A stretch of DNA of 64,000 nt from Brassica napus (taxonomy: Eukaryota > Streptophyta > Magnoliopsida > Brassicales > Brassicaceae), in NCBI RefSeq assembly GCF_020379485.1, contig NC_063447.1, positions 60,935,452 through 60,999,451 of the forward strand. Reading direction: 5' to 3'. Each line of letters begins with the position of its first letter. Position 1 is the first letter of the stretch. Under the pieces are notes generated by a model. That model made no database searches and was not told the origin of the DNA. It saw nothing but the letters and a program-made list of their open reading frames with translations. Positions 46,401 through 59,495 of this stretch are shown here, piece by piece. The position numbers were made by a program, and so were the translations under genes.

Positions 46401-46711
46401 GTTTTTTTCTTAAAGAGGCTTAAATTATGATATGCTGGATTTCAATTATTCCTATCATTTCTTTATCGAATTTTTTTCTGCATTGACAGTTAAACATATA
46501 CTACCTTTTCATTTATTTATTTCTACATACTCTAGTGGTAAATATGGGGGTTAGACTATGATATGTTTTTTTCTTAAAGAGGCTTAAACTATTATATGCT
46601 GGATTTCAATTATTCCTATAATTTCTTTATCGTTTTTTTTGCATTGATAGTTAAACATATACTACCTTTTCATTTATTTATTTCTACATACCCTAGTGGT
46701 AAAATTATGCG
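46384..46711 (+). repeat. Tandem duplication, period about 164 bp
   Basis: The unit starting gggtta(a/g)actatgatatg and ending ctagtggtaaa occurs twice, at 46,384 and 46,548, with a few differences (for example tcttaaagaggcttaaatt versus tcttaaagaggcttaaact). Confidence 0.85.
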
Positions 46712-49143
46712 TTCAACCATATTTACTTATTTGAAATTTTTGAAAAAAACTCTTAACTGAAATTTATAAATAAAAATAGATAATGCTAGTATTATTTTAT
46801 TTTTTAATTATAATATTTTCAAAAATTCTAAAACTTAAATATGAAGTGCCCGCAAGTATTAAGCACAAAGATACATGTAAAAAAGTTTGACAAAAACTAA
46901 ATTACCAACTATAATCATATCCACGTAATTTTAAGAAACACGAGTGCTAAGTGAAAGTCACATGCACACACTATCCGAGGTGTAATCACACGATCTCCCT
47001 CTCGTGTACCAAATCCGCAAGTACATTATATCAAATTCTTTTGGCATATAAACCATTATTAAACTTCTGATAATCTCCTCAGGTGATTTGAATCCTAGTC
47101 TGTACCAGCTATACACTCACTCCATGTAACCGAATATTCCTAAGCCACCTAAGCAGATCCAGCACAATCAATCAAATTTAAGAGCTTTATAGTGTTTTGT
47201 TTTGTCATAAAGGGATAATCAAATAGTTTATAATTACATACTTAACAATTATACTACATAAAATGACCTCCAAATACATTCAAGGCATTATCATTTGTCG
47301 GTACACCTTCACCGGCATTTGCCGGTTTATCCGGCCCCCCCACGTCAAGACAAACAGCAGCAGTTCCAATGTCCGGCGTTCGGCGGAAGAACTTATAAAT
47401 AACTTTTCTTCTTTTTTCAATTAAGAGATTAAAGAAAGAAAGATGGAACAAAATAATTAAGTGAGTTTGCTTTGATAAAACTCCAAAAAACAAACGTATA
47501 AAATAATCCAAGAAAAAGTGATGGAAGACCTAAGACTACCTCATTACTAAAAATATGGATATATTTCTGTAGAAATCCACGAATGAAAAGAAAGAGAATT
47601 TGGACTAATTAAAATTGATTTCCAATAATTTATTTTAGAAAATTAATTATTAATAAAATAGAATTTCATGTTGCAATCTCCATTATTGGTTGTCTCCCTA
47701 GTATCCAACATGAGACCCTCCATTGTCTACCATTCACACCCTTTGGCTCACTCTAAAAATCCTTTATATTTATAAAAATATAATCTCACTAAATGTTAAT
47801 TATCATAGACAAGGCAATTCTTGCTTCTTAAGCTTGCTATCTCGATATTATGGTCTGGCTTTCCACACTGTACCCTTAGTTCATGATCGATGTACTGAAT
47901 AATAGTGTCTCAACTTGGCTTCCCTGAATAATCATCTTTAAGATATAAATTTTTTTTTACATATCGTACAGATAAATCTTTAGTGTTATTTGGGTTTCAA
48001 ACTGTTAAACCAATAATGGTTGAGACAAGGAAATTTTAAAAGTAATATTCAAGTGTGGTTAGTTAAAACCAGCAAAAATATGATGTTTCAATGATGCTAG
48101 TTCGACGCTAATGCTATGAATAATTATATTGTACATTGCGGATAAATTAAATTTAGAAAGATTACAAATGTTATAATAGCTAATATGAACATTTATATCA
48201 TAGAGTATTGCATATAAAATTCTAATTATTTTGGTTCGCTTCTATTTTTATACACTATTTATATGAAGAAAAAAACAGTTCTCATTTTTTCTGTTAGGAA
48301 TGATCTATGTTTAAAATTAATAGCTCGAGTGATTTGATTTTAGTTTATATGTTTTCCTAGTGTTAGTTTAACGCTAAGAATATGAAGCAAGTATAGGTTT
48401 GTTTGAGTTGAAACTTGAAAGAGGATCTCACACGCAATTTGCAAATTATTATTATATACTTCTGCTTCGAATATTTATGAAGCATGTATAGATTTGTTTC
48501 AGTTGAAAGAGGGTTTCAGACGCAATTTGCAAATTAATATTACATACTTCTGCTGCTTATACTGAATACAATCATTTCTGGATAATTAGATTAAATATTA
48601 TATGTAGTAATGTAACTGGTGTGAAACTGTGAAGCCAGAAAGACTGATTTATATATTAATTACATTTATACTGTCACCACATATTACAGTTTCTAAACGA
48701 TATACGTATGATTCAAACTCTAGTAATGGAGAAATAAAGTATTTTACATACAAAGATGATACAATATGGTAGAAAAAATAACTAACTAAAAAGTACTATA
48801 GTATATGTGATTGTAAATGATCATTAGCGAACATATAAAATAAGCCGGCCCAAGAAAAAAAGCCATCTCTCTCATCACAATGTTCCTTTTATAAAATCCA
48901 CCCAAAGACACCAAACTTCACCATCATCATTGCATTTCTTTTTCTTTTTCCTCCATCACCCTTTCCTAGTTCGCTCGTGCACATCTCCGACGATCCCAAG
49001 TCTAGAATCATCACTTCTTCCAATCTTTTCAACATCTCTTTAAAAATAATCTTACAAAAAAAACGATACAGAAGAGAACAAAAACAAGAGAATCCTTCTT
49101 TCTTTTAAGTACAAGCAACATAATAAATCATCACCTTTCGTCC
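46712..49143 (+). promoter_or_regulatory. LBD16 upstream region with candidate auxin response elements
   Basis: TGTCTC occurs at 47,692-47,697 and 47,906-47,911, and its complement GAGACA at 48,022-48,027, about 1.1-1.5 kb before the LBD16 start. LBD16 is a known direct target of ARF7/ARF19, so these may be functional; this is inference. A tandem duplication lies at 48,381-48,560. A GC-rich islet at 47,277-47,400 carries a run of seven C bases and an open minus-strand frame of unknown nature. Confidence 0.4.
48381..48560 (+). repeat. Tandem duplication, period about 95 bp
   Basis: The unit tatgaagcaagtatag(g)tttgttt...acgcaatttgcaaatta...atacttctgct occurs at 48,381 and 48,476, the second copy slightly shorter. 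Confidence 0.8.
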
Positions 49144-50560
49144 ATGGCAACTTCCGGCAACGGTATAACGACAGGGACAGGTTCACCATGCGGCGCGTGC
49201 AAGTTCCTGAGGCGTAAGTGTGCTTCGGATTGTATATTCGCACCTTACTTCTCATCGGAGCAAGGAGCAGCAAGATTCGCAGCTATTCACAAGGTGTTTG
49301 GAGCTAGCAACGTCTCTAAGCTCTTGCTCAATGTCCCAATCCATGATCGATGTGAAGCTGTGGTTACCATCGCCTACGAAGCTCAGGCTCGTCTTCATGA
49401 TCCTGTATATGGATGTGTCTCTCACATCTTCGCTCTCCAACAACAGGTACGTATATCAACTGAGCAATCACTACTAATCCATCAATTTTGTAGTCACTTT
49501 GAGGATTTTATATGGTCGTTATTAATTGGTATGATATTAGTGCGTGTAGCTAATTTTTTTTCAAGAAAAGCTTGAGGATAAGTAGCAAATAATTTTTCCA
49601 TCAAAACCTTTGTTTTCACACTAGTTTTGTTTTGTTTGATACAATAAATTTCATAACCGTTTGAGATTACAATAATATAGTTCATAGGAAAATGTTACAG
49701 CCATCAGTTTTTCAATAAATTTATGCCATGACGTTCTTCTTTGTTGCGTTGGCATTGACTGATGACTCGCCAAGATCTAATAAACAACACTAATTAAACT
49801 CTGTCCTTTTCATATAGATAGATGCATGTTTAATGACACTAACTCTTTTTATTTTACAAAATAGATGTTTCGGAATTTGGTGATATTCATAAAAGCTTAT
49901 ATAGATAAGCATGTCTCTTATGATTCTTTTGATTATTCTTGGAAAATTAACCATTAGAAATATGTACTACATTACATGAATTTATTTAGAAATATTATTC
50001 AAATTTACATATATCTTCATGAAGAATACGCTTTTACTAGTTCGTGTATATGAGTTTTCAACATTTTGAATAGAATTGAATCAACCTTGTTAACACTCAG
50101 CGTTTGATTCGGTTATACAAAGGTGGCTTACTTGCAAGCACAAGTCATGCAAATGAAGGCACAGATCGCCGGCCACCAGATGTCAGCCGCCGGAGATCTA
50201 AGAAACAGCTCGGAAAGTACTCATCAACAATACATGACGTGGCAACAAACTACTGGCTCTCCTATCGGCAATGCATACTCAACAGCATATAACCATCATC
50301 ATCAACCTTACTACGGTCACGTAAACCCTAATAATCCGGTCTCGCCACAGAACTCGCTAGAAGAAACTTTCAGCAACACGAGCAGTGACGTCACTACTAC
50401 AGCTAACGTGCGAGAGACTCAGCAAAGTGGAGGTGGCGTATACGGTCACGGTGGGTTAGGGTTTCACGAAGGATATCCTAACAAAAAAAGATCAGTGAGT
50501 TATTGTAATAGTGATTTAGGTGAGCTTCAGGCTTTGGCTCTTAGAATGATGAAGAATTAA
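49144..50560 (+). CDS. LBD16: LOB domain-containing protein 16
   Basis: Two exons, 49,144-49,446 and 50,123-50,560, join in phase 0 to give 246 residues. The LOB domain shows the zinc-binding C block ([15 protein letters not shown]), the GAS block ([17 protein letters not shown]), the DP(V/I)YGC motif and a leucine-zipper-like coil interrupted by the intron ([12 protein letters not shown]). The C-terminal half is H/N/Q-rich and ends [16 protein letters not shown]16 is an auxin-induced nuclear transcription factor that sets founder-cell polarity and promotes lateral root initiation and callus formation. Length and sequence fit At2g42430. The intron position after LQQQ is conserved in the neighbouring paralogue LBD17. 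Confidence 0.95.
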
Positions 50561-51349
50561 GATAAGTTGCTAACTTATGTAGACAGACGTACGGCGAAGA
50601 AATGAGATGTTTTTTCCTTTGACAAGAAACAAAAAGATAATGAAACATTGGATGTTCACACATGATATCATCAATAAACATGATTTGGTTGCATCATCAA
50701 TCTATAACATTTTCTAAACATAAAACCAACAGAATATGTTACTTATAGTTCAATGGTTTCGTTTGTCGATCAATATTGATGTTTCTATTGAATAATGCGA
50801 AAGTCACTCTCACGCACGATAATTGCATGTCTTAGATTATCATACGCTTTTGATTAGCCCCCAACATTAATCGAGTAGAATAGATTTAACTGATTGAGGA
50901 CTACTCAACACTAACCTATTGTTTCTTCCACATGAAAACAACGCAAAGAATGTAATGTTATACGAGTTTAGATAATATATATATATATATATATATTTTA
51001 TAATGGCCTTCTATTATTGTTCTATGTAGGCAGAACAGAAGTTTATGTCAGTAATAGAGATGCTTCTATTGTTCTATGTAGGCAGAGATTCATCACCATG
51101 TATGCGTTTACACAACACACTTATAGAAAATCTATTTTCCAAAAATTATTAGTACAACTTTTACAAAAAAAAAATTATTAGTACATAATTCATTATATAT
51201 TAGTATTTCTTTTTTGCTCGTTACGAATGTATATGTATTCTGCGTGGATATATAACAGATTTTAACCAGCGTATAATTGTTCACCTTCTTTAACAACAGA
51301 AAGTATAAATTTCAACATAAATCACAAAGTATTTGAATATACAAAAATG
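50561..51349. other. LBD16 3' region
   Basis: This holds 3' untranslated and intergenic AT-rich DNA with a TA microsatellite at about 50,976-50,996. The words tctattgttctatgtaggcaga occur at 51,011 and 51,066, a short direct repeat. No gene was seen. Confidence 0.5.
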
Positions 51350-51351
51350 TA

Positions 51352-51588
51352 CTCCCTCTGTTCTTTGAAGTAAGATTTTTTAAAGCGTTCACCTTATTAA
51401 AAATTCAATAAATATTTATAATTTAATTTTTCTTTTACTTTATTATACACCAATGAAATTTAATCAATTCAAATATTTTCATTTAATGTTTTTTAAAAGT
51501 ATAAAAAGTACCTTAAACATATAGAAAATCTATCTTTGTGGAATAAGTAAAAAATCTAAAACATTTTATTTTCGGGAACGGAGAGATC
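51352..51588. mobile_element. Stowaway-like MITE
   Basis: It starts CTCCCTCTGTTC, the Stowaway terminal motif, and ends with a related inverted end (gggaacggagagatc). It is flanked on both sides by the dinucleotide TA, as expected of Tc1/mariner-type insertion. Confidence 0.75.
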
Positions 51589-52311
51589 TAGTAACTTGAG
51601 GGTATCGTATTGTGGGTAGTTAAAACCTAAAAAAACATATTCTTATATCTATGAATTGATCTGCGTATGTGCTTGTAATTAAATGTCAACTAACAATTGC
51701 TTTTAGCATCTCTATGAAGGCTAAAAGGCATAAGGTCTAAAATATTTTTTTTAAATGACAAAAGTCAACTTTATTTTTCTGTATAAAATCTAAATTTTCA
51801 AGGTACGAATAAATAAAGAAGAATAAAACTGATAAACAAATCTCTCTTAAAAAACATTTAAAGAACATAGGAGGGATGAATGTTATGATTGTCTGTCAGA
51901 GAAGCAAATCATCAAAATCATTTCATTTATAAATTTATTAATATGATATAAATGGACCACGCAATAATATTACACATTAAGCAAAGATGTTTACCTAACA
52001 TTAACTAAGCAGCGTCTAGTTAATTATGCTAGGACCAGTCCCCCATACAAATTGTAGTGGCAATATTAGACAAAATGTCCCCTCAATTGCATGCAATCTT
52101 CTAAACTAAATTCAATTAATTACCTTTAATCAGTTTTGCTTTGCCAACTCTAATCAATCTCAGCTAGTTCTTACCCAATTCTCCACCAAGAAGCTTCGGT
52201 TGTTGTCCACATCTAAAGTCACAAGTTCTCTTTTAGTCTTTTGAGAAAGGACTTTGTGATTTTTAATCTCGAGATAACCTAATCAATGCATTGTAAACGA
52301 CTTATTTAATA

Positions 52312-52560
52312 CTCGCTCCGTTTTTTATATATGAGGCTTTAGGATTATGCACATAGATTAAAAAACATTTAATTTTCTAAACAAAAACATCATTAATTGT
52401 TTACCTAACCACAATTTAACCAATAATAAAATAGAAACTATAATACCATTGGTCATCTACCAATAATTAGTAATAAACTTTACATAGAAAATTGAAAACG
52501 TCAAATAATTTGGAACAAAAAAATTCTTCTAAAACGTCAAATATAAAAAAGCGAAGGGAG
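52312..52560. mobile_element. Stowaway-like MITE, second family
   Basis: The left end ctcgctccgttttttatata matches the inverted right end tataaaaaagcgaagggag. TA flanks both sides. The interior differs from the family at 51,352. Confidence 0.75.
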
Positions 52561-52815
52561 TACTTTGTCTCTTCTAAAAAGTAAGATTTTCTAAAATGTT
52601 CACACTTATTAAAAATTCAATAAATGTTTATAATTTAATTTTTTTTACTTTATTATACACTTTTCAATAACTTTTTACCAATAAAATTTAATCAAATCAA
52701 ATATTTTCATTTAATGTTTTTTAAAAGTATATAAAGTACCTTAAACATATAGAAAATATATCTTTGTGTAACAAGTAAAAAATCTAAAACATCTTACTTT
52801 CGAAAACGGTTGGTG
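52561..52815. mobile_element. Stowaway-like MITE, copy of the 51,352 family, abutting another MITE
   Basis: It shares most of its length with 51,352-51,588 (tcaataaat(g/a)tttataattta, ttaatgttttttaaaagtat, ccttaaacatatagaaaat). It starts at the very TA that ends the preceding MITE. Confidence 0.7.
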
Positions 52816-53846
52816 TAGTAAAAGGAAAATAAGTTAAATTAAGCACCTGATCAGTGCATCCTGGTTTATTAGTCTGACAGTTGTGAACAAAGTATAATTT
52901 GAGTGTGTGTTTTGTTTAACATTTGGCATGCTAACAATATATTGAGGTAAAATGTCTCAATTTATTACTTTATTGATTACTTACTCATTATCATATCAAC
53001 ATGTTGGTTACTTCGACATTTATGCTAAAGATTGGAAATTTGGATAGTGGAACATCCTAAATTAGGATTCCTAATACATTCACCATTAACAGCTTTTCAT
53101 ATATATATACACAAAAAAATAGTTATCTTGCATGAGTTGATAACAATTAATGTACATAGATCATTGCGAAAGCTAATACTTATAGAGTGAATTCTCGTCG
53201 ATCTTAAGATATTTTAAAGTATGACATGATCTAGGTGGGATACATGGAACTTGTTTCCAAACCAAATTTCTTATCAAAAGGTTATTAATTACGGTTGTGA
53301 CTTGTGAGTTATGATTTATGAACAACAATACGTACGGCGATGCCTATTCTTAGTCAAGCCGTTTATGCATGTGTTTGTTTATTATATGATATCCTAACTC
53401 TTCGAGCCCATTACCAAAGACCAAATTTATTAACTCTTGCTAATATTATATAGAACAGATCAAAAGAGGGTGGTCAAAGCATGATATCACAACACCACTT
53501 AGACATTCATCAAGAAAACGTATATATGTTTAGAATTCATATATACAAGCCAATATGTATTTCGGAAATACATTAAAAATATCGAGAAAAGGAAAAAAAA
53601 GCTCATCATCGAGGTTAATTGGCTGTAGAAGAAATGTTATTTTAATTATCAGAGGGCATGTTATTATATTTTTGTGAAATAAAACAACCCTTTAAAAAAA
53701 AAGTAACTTCAACATTTTAGTGCGTATATATTTTAGTTCAGTGACGTGTCAATTGACAGGGAATAAACACGAACTGTTGTCATCTTGTAAATTATATGTT
53801 CTTTAGAAATTGAAGAAATAGATTGAAACGGCAAGAGTTAACGCAT

Positions 53847-53943
53847 GTGGGCCCGGTAGCTTAAGTACATTCAAAGTCTTTGACTGTGTTGAAATATCAC
53901 ACGTGTGGCCTGGCCTGCTTTGTCATTTGCTATCGGGCCCCAC
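53847..53943. repeat. GC-rich hairpin-forming segment
   Basis: The arms gtgggcccggtagc (53,847-53,860) and gctatcgggccccac (53,929-53,943) are near-perfect complements around a 68-base loop containing cacacgtgtg. The segment stands out from AT-rich surroundings. Confidence 0.5.
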
Positions 53944-54155
53944 CTCACAATTTCTTTCCTCAGGCCGTGATTAATGAATTAATTTTTGCAAGTTTCTTAT
54001 TTTTTAATCTGTGCGCTGTAGGCTCACTATTCGTAAAGTAAGCCCATTGCAGTTTTTAAACGGCCCTGTTAGGTAGGTTTACAATACTTTTCTCCATCAC
54101 TAATGCGAGATAACAAAAGTCACAAAACGCTAGTTCCTTTTTCAGATTGGTCTAT

Positions 54156-54412
54156 ATGTTTCACAAAACTTTTATGTGTTTAAACATTGATAACAAATCC
54201 CTAATGTGGCATATAACAGTTGGTCAGAAAAGATTCAATCAGATTGGAAATAATAATATAAAAATGTTTTTTGCTAGCAACATGTTTCACAAAACTTTTA
54301 TGTGTTTAAACATTGACAACAAATCCCTAATGTGGCATATAACAATTAGTGAGAAAAAATTCAACCAGATTGGAAATAATAATATAAAAATGTTTTTTGC
54401 TAGCAACATGTT
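54156..54412 (+). repeat. Tandem duplication, period 126 bp, reading frame open
   Basis: The unit starting atgtttcacaaaacttttat recurs at 54,156 and 54,282 with a few changes, followed by the start of a third copy (caacatgttt). As 126 is a multiple of three, the frame stays open across it, giving a repeated 42-residue translation. Confidence 0.9.
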
Positions 54413-54434
54413 TTCGCATTACTGTGAATTCTGA

Positions 54435-55102
54435 CTAATTTACAGAGTGAGTAGATGTCACGATCACTTTCTTCTCGTTAATAGCATATGTCTTGGCCAT
54501 TACTATTTATACAATCACATTTTGTAACACATGAAAGTCCTCCATACAGAAATTAACAAGGAAAAAGGGACAAGAAACTGGAAGTCAACAATCTAAATGT
54601 GTTTTCAACTCCATTTGAACTAGAGTTCTTACTGATTGTTAAAAATTACAATGACAAAATCCCTGACATACTTATGTTCAAAAAGAGAGGTTACAAAGAC
54701 AAAATAAAAATAAGGAAGAATCTTATGTATAGCCAAAGATATTATACTACTAGTAGATTAGGATTTGTTTAATAATTTTTTTTTATTTGTTTAAATATTT
54801 ATTTGTTGCTAATTCTTATTTTTTTGGTTCCAAGAATAGAAAAGGAACAAATGATCAGTCTACAATGCCAAAACAGATTTTCCCCATGGCTTAAGTTGAG
54901 CTGCTTGGGGGTTTGCCATTTGTTGTTTCCCAGTAATATATTTGACGATTTGATTCCGATGTAAATTTTATAAAACTATCAAACAGAAACTAAATCGATC
55001 AAAAACATTTCATTCATATTAGTTATAAACTTGATATAAATTAAAACTATATATTAATTAATATGCGTCTTGATGTGTTCAACCCTATCTTCACCAAAAT
55101 CA
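54435..55102. other. LBD17 3' region
   Basis: AT-rich DNA downstream of LBD17 (minus strand); no gene was seen. Confidence 0.5.
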
Positions 55103-55847
55103 TCACGAATACGAGATGTACCCGAAACTCGCGGATAGAACATCATTGCCGCCATTATGATACTGATTAAAGGTGTTCAAGTGTTGATCTAATTCAGAGT
55201 AAGACGTCATGATATTTCTCAGATCGGAGTCGGACTCTGTATCCAAACTTCTATCTTGATGATGTCTATTATGATGACGATGGAGATCTAGAGATTGTTG
55301 AAGTTGTTGAAGCTTAGTGTCTCGATAGTAATTAGGGTTTTCTAAGGATGGAGTATCAGTAGTCATCATGCTTTCTGTTGCCTGTTGCTTTAGAATCTCA
55401 AGCTGTGCTTGCAAATTCACAACCTACACATTATATATAGCAAACACCAATAATGATTAACAAGTCCATAATATGCATATATATATAATATATTTGATCA
55501 CTATATGACATTCGCATTTTTCTTATACCCAAAATCAAGATTAGGGTTTATTGAGGAAGTATATTTACTTGTTGTTGGAGGGAAAATATATGAGCAACGC
55601 AACCATAGATGGGGTCTTGGAGGCGAGCTTGAGCTTCATAATAGATTGTAATGGCAGCTTCACACCGATCTTCCATGGGAAGTTTAGAGAGCAATTTTGA
55701 AGCATTGCTAGCTCCAAAAACTTGGTGAATGGCTGCAAAATGAGATGCTCCTTGATCATGGCAAAAGTATGGGGCAAACACACATCCATATATACATTTC
55801 CTTCTTAAGAACTTGCAAGCTCCACATGGAGAGCCAGAGCCAGTCAT
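55103..55847 (-). CDS. LBD17: LOB domain-containing protein 17
   Basis: Two minus-strand exons, 55,847-55,569 and 55,423-55,103, join in phase 0 to give 199 residues. The LOB domain has the C block [15 protein letters not shown], the GAS block ([17 protein letters not shown]), DPIYGC and the coil [15 protein letters not shown]. The C-terminal region is rich in H, Q and D. It is the closest paralogue of LBD16, shares its intron position and lies tail-to-tail with it across 4.5 kb. It fits At2g42440. A nuclear transcription factor role is expected; its own function is less well known than that of LBD16. The N-terminus before the LOB domain is very short (MTGSGSP). Confidence 0.92.
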
Positions 55848-58800
55848 GGTCTTTTAATGAATGATGATTATAATTGATCTCGAGTAGCTTTAAGAATGGA
55901 TGAGCACTAGCTTCGGGGAAGTTTTATAAAGACGAAGATAAAGGTGGGTGGGTTTCATATAATAATTTCATATGATATCAAATTGTCTATTTAGTGGCCT
56001 ACACCTGTCTTGTTCATTATAACTATTTTAATAAAATTTAAAATCGATTAGGATTGAGGAAAGTAGAAAAACTACAATGTTGAAATGATAAATTTCAATT
56101 ATGATGCATAGATGATAAAGTTTGAAGTTCCAATAATATTTAATTGATATTCAAGAAAAGCTTAACTATAGCTAGTACGAAAGGAAGAAGCTATACACAA
56201 AACCAACCACTAATATAGTATGAGTCATATTATATTAATTTTCTTGATCAATCATCTTGCCTTCGTTTCATCTAGATTAATGTTGGATTTGAATATCAAC
56301 AGCCTTCTACTACTTAAAAAAACTCCTACAGATTTTCTTTAAACATAATCTTGAACTTATAGTTAATCTATTTATGTCTTATGTACTCTGAATATATACA
56401 AAACAATTCTTTTGACATAATGCTTTCTTTAATACATTTAATAGGGATGGGGCAATATAAACTTGACTGAAACATTTTAAAAAAATTCAACATATATGGT
56501 TTTCTAAACAAAAGTATAATATACCTGATATTTTACCGAATTAAACTAAAGAATTCAGTTGTAGTTTGGTACATTTCTAAAGAACAAAAATTAAAACCGA
56601 AATGAAAATCTAAAATACCACTGAACTTCGATTAAAATAATCATCTTACCTTCTAAAAAATCCGAACAAAATGAAAATCATATACCATTGAACATCTAAG
56701 GAAATAATCATTTTACCCTATAAATGCAATTCATTATCAAGCAACCCGAATAAGACTGGTTAACGTCTTCATTAATCAATGAAAGTTTTTTTTTTTGTGC
56801 ATGGGTTATAGCCAATGAGCAAATAAACATATATATTTTTCGGAATGAGCTAACAAATACAGTAGAGACAGCGGAAAAATGTATTGCATGTGAAATATAT
56901 TCAACTTTTAAATGGGTGCGTCAGGGTTGTCGATCCATATAATACGTGAAGATATTATTTTGGAACATTTTATAATAGATTGGTTGATATGCGATTCTAA
57001 ATATTTTTAACTAAAAATTAAAAAAATTGTGTCACACTCTAACTGAGCTGTACACATATTTTCAAATTTCACGTCATTCCAGCTCTAGTGATCGGTATGT
57101 AACGTTAGAGAGGCACATGGTGTAACGAAAGAACTTAACTTTTTTTATTTTGTTTATTTAGTTTTGTACGTAAAATTTAAAACTTTTATGTTGAACAGAT
57201 ATGGAGAAGAACAAAAACCATCTTATTAAGTCATCTTTCATCTGTATCTTATTAAGATTTAAATGTATGTTATTTGAAAGTTAAGAAAAAATCATAAGAT
57301 ACTGAAAATGATGCTGACATGTTCAAGCATGACAACGGTCAACCCCGACAATATGTGGCCCGTCACACGTATATGGAATTTGGCTGATTTCTTAAGATGA
57401 TTTGTTTTATACTCTATAATTCAAGCTACACACAAGTGTACCAATATATTATAAATTATAATAGAAAACGTACGATATTTGGCAAAATAAATAAATAATA
57501 GAAAACCATATATTTCTGAAGTATTATACCATGGATATCAGCAGCATATATATGTGGCAATATCTAGATTATAAACATACATAGGATTATGATAGAAAAT
57601 TATACTCAACATATAATAACAAAACATTATGTGCGTATATTAGTGGATTCGTTTGGTGTATTACGTGCAAATGCGCATATAGGCCTTTAAGCAAAAAAAA
57701 AAGAACGAAAAAAGGTACGCATATAGGCTTTTCTATCATGTCGATGGGTTCTCAGTGATGTTAGGTACACTTGCTTCTCCTCCCTATTTGATATGTTTAT
57801 GAGTATCAAACTCAATAATGTATGGATTTGAAACAATGATTACAAATTAAATGGTCTGAGTGTTTTTTTTTACATGGTCTGAGTGTTTTTGTGTTAACGT
57901 ATCTAAGTAATTCTCCTTCATTTTTTTTGAGGTTTGGATATCCTACAATTTTTATTAAAAATATGAATTTAAACGTCATTAAGAAGTTAGATGATTTGCA
58001 ATTAATCAAAAATAAGCTTAAATAAACAGAATTTTTTTTGACTAAAGGCTTAATAAACAGAATTATTTCATGCTAAAGAAATGAAAACAAAATATATCTT
58101 TTATTGCTAACCTTAAAATGATATATGCACTATAGTATAATGCATGCACTCTCTCTATATATGTAATGCACAATCAATATCTACATATAACTATAAAATA
58201 CACAAGTTACTAGTTGAAAATTGACTTTGTAATTGATAGACAAGATAGAACGGTGAAAGTGATGTTGTTGGTTTATATATGCGAAATAAGTATTTCCTGT
58301 CAAATGAATGTGTTTCAGATCAACTAATATATTATTAATTAAAGGGTTTAGTTTAAAATTGCTTGCTTATAAGAAAATAGTTGTGCGTGTGTACTTTTGT
58401 TTAAATGAGAGGCAAAAATTCAAAGTCTAAACCTCAATATAAGGAAATGGTTTGGTTAATGTAATACAATCAATTAAGTTAGTTTTAAGGCAAACAATGG
58501 TTGTCCGTTGATAAAGATACTGGAACACAAAAATAAAATAAAAAATAAGATACTGGAACACCTATTTTATTTTATCTCAAGTATACAAAACATCATAGGT
58601 GTTCCAATACTTATTTCATGTTCTAAGGTACATGTACATCGAATTTACCTAATTAATTGCCTAGCTGAATGCTAAATCAAAATGAGCCAACGCTACTATT
58701 AATTCGTTTCTTTTTTTTTGTCCAAGCAAACTCTACTAAAAATAACGTATTTTCTTAATTATGCAATACTTAAGCTGATGGACTCTACATACTATACTAA

Positions 58801-59495
58801 GAAACACCCTTCGAAATCTAGTAAATGTAACTACGGAGCAGAGAAAACTTTAAGTGCAACTTCAATTCGAAGAAAAGAGGGGCGTAGCAGGATTATCGGC
58901 GCGTACCGTTAACTAACCGCTAGGACGAGCACGTCGGATTCAGTGACATCCACCGTCAACGAGATTTTTCAGTTTGGCTCCTAAAGAGTTATGGGCTTAA
59001 CTGGGCCTTTTCTTCGTTAGAACTTGGTACTTTGAGGAATAAAACTCAAAGCAAATCCTCTGTTGAGAGGAAAGAAGAACAGAACTTACTGTAACATATA
59101 GTACCAGACTACCAAGATCTATCAAACCACTTATAATGTTAGTGTAAAGCACACTTAAGAGAAAATTTTCTAGGCACATATCCATCTGCTAGATATTCTT
59201 GAAATCTTGGTTTTCATATTTGCTTCATCTTCTGCTAATTTTCTTCCTACCTTAAACAAGAACTGCTTTCCTTGCTGCTTTAAAAAGGAACTTAAGGTTT
59301 GATTTTTTTTTTTTGAGAATATTTAACAAGCACAATCTAAAAAGACGAATATTGTGTTGAAAACAATTGATTTCTAGACATCAAAATATATGAAAAGGAT
59401 ATAATTGATCTAAATCAAAGCCTGTCAGACAAAAAAAGAATAAATCATAAGATATAATGAAAACTAGAAATACCTAACCAAATATCATAATATAA
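55848..59495. other. LBD17 upstream and intergenic DNA, possible lost-gene site
   Basis: 55,848-56,300 is the LBD17 promoter. 56,300-58,700 is AT-rich with no gene. 58,800-59,290 is GC-richer, with gggcttaactgggcc (site-II-like, near 58,992) and a few coding-like fragments on the minus strand (59,280-58,997) that I could not identify. In Arabidopsis a class 3 lipase gene lies near here; this may be its remnant, but that is a guess. Confidence 0.35.

Noticed and set aside
54147..54434. 95-codon frame as a repeat protein gene
   Set aside because: The open frame is explained by a 126-bp duplication (a multiple of three), with no promoter or homologous protein evident.
58718..58912. 64-codon plus-strand frame before the MATH cluster
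   Set aside because: No recognisable protein features; probably part of a decayed promoter or gene site.
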